Translations under genes and position numbers: made by a program
Part shown: in pieces, positions 11,200 to 22,765 of the stretch
Numbering within the stretch: the stretch's first letter is position 1
Layout: the number at the start of each line of letters is the position of its first letter
Notes under the pieces: model-generated
What the model was told of the DNA's origin: nothing
Seen by the model: the letters and a program-made list of their open reading frames with translations, nothing else
Databases searched by the model: none
DNA from: Whalleya microplaca
Lineage: Eukaryota; Ascomycota; Sordariomycetes; Xylariales; Xylariaceae
DNA length: 64,000 nt
Assembly (NCBI GenBank): GCA_022497155.1
Contig: MU385711.1
Coordinates: forward strand, 62,001 to 126,000
Reading direction: 5' to 3'

Positions 11200-14100
11200 A
11201 TGGTCCGCATCATACCTCAGCGACTGAAGACCAATTCTTCCGCCAACAGTCGCAGTACTAGTCCCCTGAGACCAAAGGCCGATTCCAGCATGCCTGATGC
11301 AAAGAGGGACACCGGTCTGGTGTTGAAGATTGTCGTGCTTCGTGTAGGCACAGCCACCTACCCCATCAAGTTCCGTACATGTCTGACACCCACCTGTTGA
11401 TGTAGGCACGAGACCTCGCTGCCAAAGACCGTTGCGGCACTTCCGATCCTGTACGTAGCTCTCCAAGCTCTTCTATAGATACTCGTGCCATCGATTCTGA
11501 CTATTTTATTCCTAGTATCTCCAATTGACCTGCGGCGAGACCAAGTTTGTCACCCATTGCGTGCCGAAAACCCTGAACCCGGAGTGGAACGTCGTCTGCA
11601 CCGTGCCCATCACCGGCGAGGAAAACCTGCTACTCGACTGCATCTGCTGGGACAAGGACCGCTTTGGAAAGGACTACCTCGGCGAATTCGACCTCGCACT
11701 CGAAGAGATCTTTGCCAACGAGAAGACGGAGCAGGAGGCGAAATGGTACCCCTTGAAGAGCAAGAAGAAGCCCGGGAAGAAGTCCAACTTCGTCTCTGGC
11801 GAGGTGTTGCTTCAGTGCACGCTGTTTGACTCGACCAACAGCGAGGCCACCGACGCTCAAATCCTGGAGAAGCTTCGCTCGTTGGCTGCAACTGTGCCCG
11901 AAGCCGCATCGCGGAACGTGACCCCCAACAGGACACCTTTGCTTGGTCCCACCTTGTCGGCCAAGTCGTCTACGTCGCCCACTCCCTCACTGTCGAGAAA
12001 TATCAGCGAAGGGTCCCAGGACGACGACGATGATGACGAAATTGATGACGACGAGACTCCCGAGGAGGAGGACCCGAGCAAACCCGACAACGCCGAAAAG
12101 CGCAAGAGGAGGCTCAGGATCAAGGGCCTGAAGCGGAAGAGGAGGCTGAATCCGTATGAATTTACAAATGGCGGCAGTGATGTAGTCGGCCTTATCTTCC
12201 TGGAGATCTCCAACATCGTCGATCTTCCTCCGGAATCAAACTTGACCAGGACCAGTTTCGACATGGATCCCTTCGTCGTCGCCTCCCTGGGCAAGAAGAC
12301 CTACCGCACACGGGTTGTTCGTCATAACCTGAACCCTGTTTTCAACGAGAAGATGCTCTTCCAGGTCCTCAATCGCGAGCAGTCGTACTATTTCTCTTTC
12401 ACCGTTATTGACCGTGACAAGTACTCTGGAAACGACTTCATCGCCTCGACCTCGTTCCCCGTCCAGGAACTGATCGAGAAGAGTCCCAAGGCGGACCCCG
12501 AAACTGGACTCTACGACCTGAGGGAGCCGGCCGAGTATGTGCCAGTACAACAAAAGTCGCGGCTGGCCAGGCTAGGCATGTCCAGGTCATCCTCAACTCA
12601 TAGCATGACTAAAGGCCGGCCAGCTTTGTCCAAAAATCCTAGTGCGACTTCGACAGCGACACAGGCCAACAGTGCGAGCGATTCAAAGCTTGCCGCTACA
12701 GCCGCGCCAAATCCCACGCTACTACAGCCAGATCAAATCCCATATTATAATAACGGGAACGGTGGAAACGGTGGAAACGGCGGGAATGGCGAGAACGGTG
12801 GGAATGGAGGGAACAGTGAGGCTAGTGACCTTGACGATCCCGATTTCCACACCTTCTCAATCCCGTTGAAAATGAAGAATACGGAGAAGTGGGAAGCCAA
12901 GCATAGCCCTGTCCTGACCATTCGGGCCAAATACATGCCGTACTCTGCTTTGAGACAGCAGTTCTGGCGAGCGATGCTGAAGCAGTACGACACGGATGAA
13001 AGCGGCGAGATAAGCAAGGTTGAACTGACTACTATGTTGGACTCGCTCGGGTCTACACTACGCGAATCTACCATCGATCGTTTCTTCCAGCGGTTCCCAC
13101 ACAAGCCTGCCGACGGCGAGTTCGAGCTTACCATGGATGAGGCCGTGATCTGTCTGGAGGACCAACTGGAGGCCAAGAGCAGATCGCCTCGGATGACCGA
13201 CAAGGTGAAGAACATCCTACCTGACTCGGACAAGGTCAAGAACATGTTGAGTGTGCCAGGGCAAAACAACAGCTCTGGAGCTTCTTCAGATGTATCCGAA
13301 GACAACTTTACCCTCAGTGCGGAAGACTCCAGTGTCGAGGGAGCGCACTCGGGGACTTCCACCATCATTGTTCCCGAGCTCAATGCGGCGGGCGAGGAAG
13401 GTGACAATTTAGAGAGGGATGATCTCAACATTGATCATGGGGAGGAACACGTCGTTGAAATACGAGAGTGCCCAATCTGCCATCAGCCCCGTCTCAATAA
13501 GCGCAAAGACGCCGACATCATCACCCACATCGCGACGTGTGCTAGTCAGGACTGGCGCCAGGTCAACTCAGTCATGATGGGTGGATTTGTTACAGCAAGC
13601 CAAGCGCAAAGGAAATGGTATTCCAAGGTCATCACGAAAATCTCGTATGGCGGTTACAAACTTGGCGCCAACTCGGCCAACATTCTAGTGCAGGATCGCA
13701 TCACCGGCCAGATCAACGAGGAAAAGATGAGTGTTTATGTGCGGCTGGGTATTAGACTACTGTACAAAGGCTTGAAGTCGAAGGATATGGAAAACAAGAG
13801 AAGTGATTTTCTATACTGATACGTGCGTTGAGGACCTAAGCTAACATCGAGATAGTTCGCAAGCTCCTGAAGGGACTTAGCATCAAGCAGGGCAAGAAAT
13901 TCGAAGATCCTGCTTCCAAGTCTCAAATTGAGCCCTTCATCGAGTTTCACCAGTTGGACATGTCCGAAGTTCTACTTCCGGTGGAGGAATTCAAGAATTT
14001 CAACGAATTCTTCTATCGCGCCCTCAAGCCGGGTGCTCGACCCTGTTCGGCACCCGACAACCCCCACATCATCGTGTCGCCCGCCGACTGCCGTTCGGTC

Positions 14101-14804
14101 GTCTTCAACACGGTAGACGCAGCGACCAGTATATGGATCAAGGGGCGCGAGTTCTCCATCAAGCGACTGCTGGGTGACGCATACCCCGAAGACGCCAAGC
14201 GCTATGAGAACGGCGGGTTGGGCATCTTCCGCCTGGCGCCGCAGGACTACCACCGGTTCCACATCCCCGTCGATGGTATTCTGCGCAAACCCAAGACCAT
14301 TGCCGGCGAGTACTATACTGTCAATCCCATGGCCATCCGTTCGGCGCTCGATGTGTACGGCGAAAATGTGCGAGTGATCTGCCCGATCGACACTGAAATC
14401 TACGGCCGGGTCATGGTCGTCTGCGTGGGCGCCATGATGGTTGGCAGTACGGTGATCACCCGAAGCGAGGGCGAAGAGGTAAAACGAGCCGAAGAGCTCG
14501 GATACTTCAAGTTTGGAGGTAGCACCATCGTCACGCTGTTCGAAGAAGGCAAGATGGTGTATGACGCCGATCTTGTGGACAACTCGAACAGCGCTTTGGA
14601 GACACTGGTAAGAATATCTCATCCCATCCCTCTTGGAAGGTCAGTCTAGATAAATAGAGACTGACACATACTCGACAGATTCGGGCTGGCATGTCCATTG
14701 GACACTCACCGCAAGCGTCACAGTTCGCACCAGATATGCGCAAAGACGCGAAAGAAGTCACGGAGGCCGAGAAGGAGGAGGCGCACAGGAAGATCCGTGG
14801 TTGA
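11200..14804 (+). CDS. PSD2: C2-domain phosphatidylserine decarboxylase, PSD2 type
   Basis: Converts phosphatidylserine to phosphatidylethanolamine in the endomembrane system (Golgi/endosome in yeast). Five exons (11200-11343, 11406-11450, 11516-13802, 13856-14607, 14679-14804) join in phase to 1,117 residues; yeast Psd2 has 1,138. Order of parts: first C2 domain about residues 43-150, split by the first two introns; a Lys/Arg-rich and acidic linker; second C2 about 285-400; a Gly/Asn-rich run near 476-500; an EF-hand-like loop DTDESGEIS near 554; a CPIC...H...C zinc-finger-like element near 715-740; then the decarboxylase domain. The autocleavage motif is GGST (1046-1049), which would yield a pyruvoyl group at S1048, and HRFHIPVDG lies upstream of it. 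GGST rather than LGST is typical of PSD2 enzymes. The protein ends soon after the alpha-chain motif FAPDMRKD. Confidence 0.94.
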
Positions 14805-16238
14805 GTCGATCGAGGCTCCTGAGGTTGCAAACATAGGGGAGATGGAGATGGGGAATCTGATGCTGAATCTGATGCTTCAATGCGCAAAGTCAAACACATG
14901 CATTGCATTTGGGCGGCGTTGGAATTAATAAAATAAAATCAAACCCAAAAAGGACAAAGATGAAAGAAAAAAAGAGACAATGTAGATGGATAGACGATTG
15001 GTCAGTCAAATGTGAGATCTAAGCAAAGCATCAGTGGTGGAAACTACCTACCTACCTCAAGTACTTACATAACATACGGACGCATGCATCAATGGGGGGT
15101 TATAGACCAGACGAGCATAGAAGAGGCAGAAGAACAAGAAGAAGAAGAAGCGCGGGAGATTGGTGATTCAAAAGCCTGCAGTTGAGGGGGTGATACGATA
15201 CGATACGATACGATATGGTTCGTCCACCAAGATTGCTGCTTTTGAGTATATGATCTTTGTACTATCAACAGTGACCCTCTTCACCTAGGTTACTTTGGAA
15301 GATAACAATGTCACGATCCAATCTTTCTGACCCGTACTTTTTTTTGCAAAGTTCGATCTACGGACCGTACTGTAATCTCTATTGCTGCTGCAACTGATGA
15401 TGACAACAACAACAAGGGGGAGGGGGAAGGAGGGGATACGCAGATATCACAGCTACTACTGCTCGTACTAATGCTGTTTATCAAACGCGGGAGCAGGGCC
15501 TTCGTGCCTGACGGATGCACGAGGGGTATGAAGGGCCCTGAAGTCGAGCAATGAGCGGTTTACACGTGAGGCTAAAAGGTGATGAAAGTGCTGAAAGTGG
15601 TGGTTCACGAAGTAGTACCGCAGTAAAATGTGGACAGCGCCATGTGGACTTTGGGACTGGCTTAATACGCATATGTATAGACCCCTGTCCGGTTCTGCCC
15701 TGTCCTGCCGGTCAGAAAATATGTGGGTTTGTTTACTTCCCACCCCCGCATAGCAACGGTCGACCTTCTCCAAAAAAACATTCGAAATCCACTTGACTTA
15801 TAAAGTGAACAAATCTACAGAGCAACGCCCTACAAACGTACAATTCTTCGTCGGTCTTATATGCAAGAGCCAGGGTGCAATCTGCAGGGGGGCCTCTTCA
15901 CCGACTTAATATTCTATCAACTAGTTACTACGTACTACTAATATCTACAGCAACCTCTCCTCTCTAAGGAAACATCTCAGCTTCTCAGCTTTGTTGACCT
16001 CGGGCCACGCAATTTCTGCTACTGAGAAGCCCAACAACAAGCAACGCCGAAGCCGTCTCTCTCTCGGAGATATCTCTCTCGAGGACCGCCGATGCGGAAT
16101 ACGCCGGCAGTCACCAGCTAGCATAGCTCGTCTGCATTCTTCGGGACTCATTCCTGTGCTACAGTGAATACCTAATCCATCAATTGGTTGGTTGGAGCAG
16201 CAACGAGTACATAAAGAGGGAAAGCAGAAGATAACAAC
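14805..16238. other. intergenic, 3' end of PSD2 and promoter of the ADIP-family gene
   Basis: About 1.4 kb. Contains A-rich sequence just after the PSD2 stop (AATAAAATAAAATC near 14927-14941, a possible poly(A) signal area), a (GATAC)4 tract at 15192-15211, and an AACAACAACAAGGGGGAGGGGG purine stretch near 15405-15430. The 100 bases before 16239 are a likely 5' leader. No supported gene was seen on either strand. Confidence 0.5.
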
Positions 16239-19200
16239 ATGATCGACCACGATAATCTCCGCACCGCGTCGCTGTATATCAATAACCAGCTGTTGTCGCG
16301 CGGTCTGCTTCGCGATGGCCAGGATATCGACTTCGCGGACCCGGAGGGCGGGGAGGAAGGGCTGCAGGCCACCATGAGCAGGGTCATGAGCGTGGTGAAC
16401 GATCTGATCCTGAGGCGCGACGTACGTTTTTTTCTGTTCCCCCCAATATATCCTCGTGTGTTCTGGTCCTACTACGACTAGTAGTGGCCATTGTGCGGTG
16501 TGCCTCAGTACGCTACGGAAGAACAAGAAAAAAATATCTATACATATAATAAAATGACGTAGAGAAGAAGAAGCTAACGTACGCCACCCGGCACCCGTCA
16601 CCACAGCGCGACGCAGAACACCGCGAATCCCTCTCGACGACGCTGCGCAGCCTGCGCGCCGACGCCCAGCGCCAGACGACCGACCTCGCGCGGCAGACGG
16701 ACCGGCTGTCGGACGCGCAGCGGCGGCTCGACTCCGCGGACGCGACGGAGCGCGCGCTGCGCGCCCAGCTCAAGGCCGCGGACCACAACGTGCACCGGCT
16801 CAAGGACGAGATGGCGCGGATGCGCGCGCTGGTGGCGCAGTCGCGCGCCGCGTGCGCCACCGAGGTCCGCCGCCGCGACCGCCAGATCGACGGCCTGAAG
16901 AAGGCCGTCACGGACGCCGCGCGCGTCCGCGGCGGCGGGCGCGCCCGCGATGTGCTCTCCATCACCGTCACGGGGGATGTTGGTGGTGACGAGCGGGGCG
17001 CCGCGGGACTCCCGCCCGGCGCTACCGAGGCCGAGGGGTACAGTCTAAGGCTGGAGACCAACGAGTTCCTCACCGAGCTCGCCCGCGGCCTGAGCGAGGA
17101 GAACGAGGGCCTGCTTGCGCTTGTCCGGCGTACTGTCGATGGGCTGCGCGAGATGAGCGGGCTCGAGCGTGGGGTTGCTGATGGTGAGGGGTTGAATGGG
17201 GGAGATGGCGGTGCTGGTGGAAACAACAACAACAACAACAACAACAACGTGGATGGCAGCGGCGGGGACGTGATCGTGCCGCCGCAGAAGGGGGCCGACG
17301 AGCTGGCCGCCGAGCTCGAGGCGATCATGGAGCATCTTAGGACGATACTCACGAACCCCTCGTTCGTCCCTATTGAGGAGGTCGAGGTCCGCGAGGAGGC
17401 CATCAACCGCCTGCGCGCGGGTCTGGAGACCATGGAGGCCCGGTGGAAGGACGCCGTGCACATGATTGACGGCTGGCGGACGCGCATGGTCTCGAGCGGC
17501 AGGTCGGTAGAACTGGACGACCTGAGAATGGGCTTGAGACTTAGCCCTGTGCGCGTTAGAGACGTCCAGGAGACTTCGGAAGCGGTGCCTACGAGACTCT
17601 CCTTCATCGAAGAAGAGGAAGAGGAGTACGAGGAGGAGCAGAATGGTGACGACGAGGACAGGCAAGGAGCATATGAGCAGGCTCGAGAGCCGGAACGAGA
17701 CAGGTCTCCGAGTCCAGTCGAGTCACTGCATCTCGTGCCTGCACCGGGTTATGAAGCCGAGGACAATGAAGATGGTTCGGACTCGGATTCTAGTATATTC
17801 CAGGACGACATCGACATGGACGAACTTGATGCCGAAGAGCCCAACGTCCAGGTTCTTCAGGAGTCTACGGCGACGTCAATGGATTCCCCCCCCCTCCCGG
17901 AACCACCGCAAATAAGCCCACTGAAAGACTCGTACTCGTCGGGTAATCGAGGGCATGCCAGCCAACCGGCCTATCGCAAACGCCCGGGCGACTTCACGAC
18001 CATAGTTGAGGAGAACACCTGGGACCTAGCAGCCGCAGAAGCAGAAGAGGAAAAGGCGCCCGTCCCACCTCCGCACGCCATCAAGCCTCAGACTTCCCCG
18101 AAGCCGCAGAAGGCGGCGAAGCACTCACCAAAGTGGCAGCGGGAGCAATCTCCGTCGAGTTCCACCGTGTCATACGAGAGCCCTCTATTCGGCAGGTCAG
18201 GCGAGAGGCCCTCGCAATCGCATCCCTCGCGAAAGCTCTTCTCGAAGCCCTCCGGTCCTTCGTCCACGACGCAACCTACTTCTTCCCACACTTCCCAGCC
18301 TGAACTAGAGAATTCGCCGCCTTCCAAATCGATCAAGCGTCCCAGCTCTTCTAGGAGGGCATCTCCCGAGCCCTCCGCTGACAATGCTTCTGCTTTATCC
18401 ACGCAGGCCAAGTCAGCGAAGCGCACGACATCGGATCCAAATCCAAACCCAACCCCGAAACCCCAGTCACAGCGCGAGCAACCGCCCACGCAGGCATCGC
18501 CATCGAAGTCGGCGCCGAATACGTCAGGTGGTAGCAACAGCAGCAATAGCACCGCGGCGGGAGAGCCGCAAACCTTGCGCAACAACCGCTCCCCTGTCCG
18601 AAACCACCAGGGCTCTTCGCGCCTGCCTCGCCCCAATAATCCCCCTTCGGCACAGCAGACCCAGACGCCCTTGACTATGGCCACAATCGCCGCCAAGCTA
18701 GCCGCCTCGGAGCGCGAGGCCGACGCCGCCCGCGTGCGCGCCAAGCTCAGGGCTGTGCGGAAGGGTCGGCGGCCGGCAAATGCCGCGGCTTCTGAAAATA
18801 CGGCAACGACAGCGGCCGAAACCACAACGACAACTCAAACGGCAGCAGTACCAGCGCCCATACCAGAAGAAGTAGCCTCAGCCTCCGCAGCACAGCTCCT
18901 CGAGAGCTCCGTGGATCCCGTGAAGCGGGACCTTCCGCCCCCATCATCACGGTCCCACCGAACCGAACCAGACCCCGACGCGGACGAGCTGGCGGGCAGC
19001 AACAGCATGAGCTCCTCGCAGCAGCGGGACGACAACAGGCGACCGCAGCAGCACCAGCAGAGCGAGATCAAGGTGGCGAAGCAGCGCCGCCGCGAGCGCG
19101 ATCATCCTCCTGTGGGTCAGGGTCAGGGTCGCCGCACGAGTAGTCGGGCCGCCTCGCGGAGGCGCAGCACGCTGTCGCCTTGGGAGCTCGAGAGCTTGAT

Positions 19201-19252
19201 TCATGGCGGGGAGAGTCCTGCGCGGAGCCCGGCGCGGAGTCCCGCGCGGTGA
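16239..19252 (+). CDS. ADIP/SSX2IP-family protein (Msd1-like), coiled coil
   Basis: Belongs to the afadin- and alpha-actinin-binding (ADIP/SSX2IP) family, whose fission-yeast member Msd1 anchors microtubule minus ends at spindle poles. Exon 1 (16239-16421) encodes the conserved start with LRTASLYINNQLLSRGLL and MSRVMSVVNDLILRRD. A 185-nt intron ends in CACCACAG, and exon 2 (16607-19252) continues in frame with a long coiled coil (about residues 62-170, many Arg, Ala, Glu and Gln) that includes HRLKDEMARMRALVAQSR. A second helical part follows (about 225-330: FVPIEEVEVREEAINRLRAGL). The C-terminal 600 residues are disordered, rich in Ser, Pro, Glu and Gln, with a poly-Asn run encoded by AAC repeats near 17225-17249. 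It ends in three Ser-Pro-Ala-Arg repeats. Total 942 residues. Spindle-pole function is inferred from the family. Confidence 0.82.
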
Positions 19253-20511
19253 TCGTGGGGATCTGGAGGTGTTATCTGCTTGCTAGCTAGCCTGCCTTGC
19301 AGGATGTTGGTTAGGTAGAGGTGTGGGTTGTTGGAGCTGGGGAGTGTGGGAGTGTGTATGCCCCTAAGGAAAGCAGGGAAGACCCAAAACAGAACCTGTC
19401 ATGGGTGGGAGGATGGATGGGTTATCCAATTCTGGATACTTCAAAGATGGCAGACCGGGGAGGCAACTCATTGTCCGTTGGACTACTTGATTGAGTACGC
19501 GAATGTTACGACGAATGATGGAGTTTCGGATCTGGGTTTGTTTAGGGGAATGAAGACGAACGAAAAGATAGTACAGTAGGTTCCCATTTTTTCATACGAA
19601 GATGGGGACTGCTTTCTATCATATTCACTTACGCATGCATATATATTTCTTTTGTTCACATCATCAATCATCATGAAGATCATCATCACATTAGATTCCC
19701 CCCCTACATCACTGACTGCCGTTGAAGAATGGAATGAAAAAAATCTCGACTTTTGCTCTCCATTCCATCTTGGGCCACGTGAATGTAGTAATAGTAATAT
19801 AGCTGCTGCTGCTGCTGCTGTGCAAAATCAACTCGGGATTGTATTATCAAATCTAATCCGTACAAACTACATAGATGTATGCAAGCTACTTGTGCTATGC
19901 TCTATGAGTGGGGTATCTCAAACAAACAAACGCCTTTTTCCGTCCATGTCCAGTGTTGCCGCCCTACCGAGGCAAGCAGTCTCATTTGCCCCTAAACTCA
20001 GGGCCTTCCATGAACCAAAGCGTATCGTATCGTCGTATGGCACTTCACTTCTGTGCCTTAGAATCTCAGCATGAGATACAGTCTAATACCGCTCACCATC
20101 ACTCTCGGGCCTCCTTCAGAGCCATTGCTTCGTCTCTGTTCGGACGCCATGCCTGTCCATCTACATCTCTAGAGGAAAGCCACGCCCTGCACGTTCGCGT
20201 AAACTGGTTGGGGTGATTGAGTAGCATTATGTGTCCTTCCTGATCCAATCTCGCAATGGACGAAAAAGGCGGGTCGACAAAGGCTGAAAACCGAAAAGTT
20301 ATATCATCGTCAAGGAAAGGGGGGGCTCAACGGGTGTAGTAATGTTTTATAGTTGCGTGTTTGCCACAGGGGTAATGTGGAAGAAGAATTGGGTGTCTTG
20401 TCGGAAACCCCTGGAAACCAAACCGGTGAAACTAGGTCCGAAGCGCAGGGACAGCCCAAGGCTGTTATCAGAGTTAAGAATGAATCTTAATTATAGCGAT
20501 CATAGTAGTTT
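19253..20511. other. convergent intergenic region, no gene supported
   Basis: About 1.26 kb between the stops of the ADIP-family gene (plus) and the F-box gene (minus), so it should hold both 3' untranslated regions. Contains a short (GCT)6-like tract at 19801-19819. The 140-codon open frame at 19652-20074 is low-quality and unrecognised. Confidence 0.5.
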
Positions 20512-22765
20512 TCAGAGTGGGATCCGCTCGGCGTGTCGTCCCATGGTACGAGGATATGGGCCGTGGATGACCTTCGCACCGTGCTCCCTGGCAGCCCATT
20601 TCTGGAAGACCTCTTTCTGCCATCCCCACATGTGGTAGATGGTTTCGACACCCATCTTGACAAATTCTGCCAAAGTCGAATCATCAATGACTTCCTGTTC
20701 AATGTCCAGACAGCGCAGGTTAGGGAAGCGACGGATGAAGTCGATCAAATATCGGTCGAGATGGCTGTCGTGATGCAAACCTAGAGCGGTGAAGCCCGTC
20801 AAGCTCATAAAGGTGATATTGTCGCTTCTGAGCCAGTCTAGTTCTGCGCTCTTGAAATCGACATTCTCGAAGGGCAAAGGTCGGATATCCAATTCTCTGA
20901 GGGATCCGGAAGTAATACTAGGCCGGAGGAGGGCCTCGAAACGCACACTGTCCATCTCACCCTTAGTTGATATAGACAGTTTCTCGACTCGGGCAAGATG
21001 AGGTACCACGGGCTGTTGGAATTGGAAGACTACTAAGCCTTGAGCAGGGAGAAGCGAATGGCCCGCCGGGACGTGGCACCCGCAGAATCTATCGAAAGCA
21101 TGCCCCTCTAAATGTACCTCACGCATATCTTCATTGAGGCGAGGTAGACGGTGGACTGCGGCCAACGGTAGACGGACACGCTCTCCAACGAAAATGGTTT
21201 TTAGCTTTTGCCAAACTGCCACGTCCGCAGGGTGGTAGTCGACCAGGACATCATCAATCCAAGCTTCCTCTACATTAGGTGTGCGGTTCATGAGTGAGTG
21301 CTGTGTGTGGTTAGTATTACCTCATGATCATTTATTTTAGCCTACTTACTAAACGGAAAAGTTGACCTTTTCCACCACATGAAAGTCGGAAAACCTTTAA
21401 TCTTGGCAACTGAGGCCAATTGAAGTGACGCCATGATGCTATCGTTCCAGCGTCTATTATGGGCGAGTTAGCATAGTTGAAGATCGTCAATTCTTCCATT
21501 GAATCAGAGGAAGCAGCAAGAAATTGCTCCAGAATACGCGGGGTCCATTGAAGTCCATAACCAAGATCGAGTTTTCTGAGCTGAGGTATGGTGACACTAG
21601 TTGGCAAGACATCTAGCAACACTGGAAGGCCTGACGATGTTTGATGCAATTTGAGTACCTTTAGGTGAGGCGTGAGAGAAACCATGTGGGTGAATTTGGT
21701 CTGAGTTAGATTAAACCGAGTACAGCTGTCAATGGATAACTCGGTGATTTTGTATGCTGCGAGAGAGGCATATGCTGCAAAATTCTTTTGCGTAACCGCA
21801 TCCTTGGGCTGACGAGCGGTGTTATAATTATTATACCTGTACTCTTGGATTTGCCATATATCCTTAATAGCGCCAGAGGTTAAAGAGGTTTTCCAAGTCT
21901 TGCTGACACACAAACATCGGCTATATTCAATTATTTAGTTTGATAAACCCGTATGGGGTAGCTGAGACGCTTACCATAGTGTTCGGAAATCAACCTGCTT
22001 GAAGATCGCGCGGACAAGTTCAAGAGGAAACTTAGTCATGGGGTCAAGTCTGACAACCAAGCTTCGCATCTTGCCTCTCTGTTCCAACAGCTTCTGTACT
22101 CCATCATCAGAAAAGTTCAATAGGCTTCAATCCACATCATTTTCTTACCCCTAAGAGAGCATGGTTTGGGCGTTTCTTTCGGACCAGCTCGATGCCTTGA
22201 ATGTAGGCGAGGAGGGCACATGACGCTAGATCTTGAAGGCGGAGAACTTTGCCAAGACGGAGATACCCCTGGAAGCGCAGTCAGGACTTTGTTGCACCTA
22301 TCTACAACGGGAGAAGAGGCTCACCTTAGGTTCCCGCGGACATAGATCAATCATCTGCTCCGCGCAGTGGAGGCTCATGTCAAGTTGTCCATCCCGCTCA
22401 TAAGCAGCAGCAAGCGAGTCAAATGCATCCAAATGAGTCAAGTTGTCGCAGCGTCTGCCAGATTTCGCAGGACATGTACATTTCTTCATCAACACCTCCT
22501 TCAGTGTATTACTGGCAATACCAAGCTTCAGATCCTTACAGGCACAGCGCCGTGTCCGGACAGTGATCCCGCAATGGCATGCATTTGTGGCCTAAGCGTT
22601 AGTCTGTCAGTCTATGTACGCCGGTGCTAGGAAGGGTAACGGGCAATGTACCTTCAAGAATAAACCAGCGGCTCGTTCATATTTGCCGAGTGCATAGAGG
22701 GCCTTTCCCTGCGCGATGAGGGCATACGCCTTCCTATCCGCTTGTTGATGGTTGGGTGCCGCCAT
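20512..22765 (-). CDS. TPR/F-box/LRR protein, Pof3-like architecture
   Basis: Probable substrate receptor of an SCF ubiquitin ligase. Six exons on the minus strand (22765-22652, 22591-22325, 22268-22149, 22093-21975, 21920-21350, 21300-20512) join in phase to 659 residues. Introns are 49-60 nt; the last holds ATACTAAC. Domains: TPR-like helices from residue 9 (AYALIAQGKALYALGKYERAAGLFLK); a cysteine-rich insert (about 41-87) with three CxC pairs (CHC, CAC, CTC) and further single Cys; TPR helices again (DAFDSLAAAYERDGQLDMSLHCAEQMIDLCP); the F-box (about 186-222: FPLELVRAIFKQVDFRTLCRCLCVSKTW); then leucine-rich repeats to the end. The order TPR, F-box, LRR is that of fission yeast Pof3. Ascomycetes have many members with this Cys-rich segment, so orthology to Pof3 is not claimed. 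The start is the first ATG, directly before the TPR. Confidence 0.85.

Noticed and set aside
16513..17607. 364-codon minus-strand frame across the ADIP-family gene
   Set aside because: The product is a Ser/Arg/Ala low-complexity mirror of GC-rich coding DNA; the plus strand encodes the recognised family.
18088..18825. 245-codon minus-strand frame within the ADIP-family gene
   Set aside because: Antisense shadow of a disordered Ser/Pro-rich coding region, with no domain and no leader.
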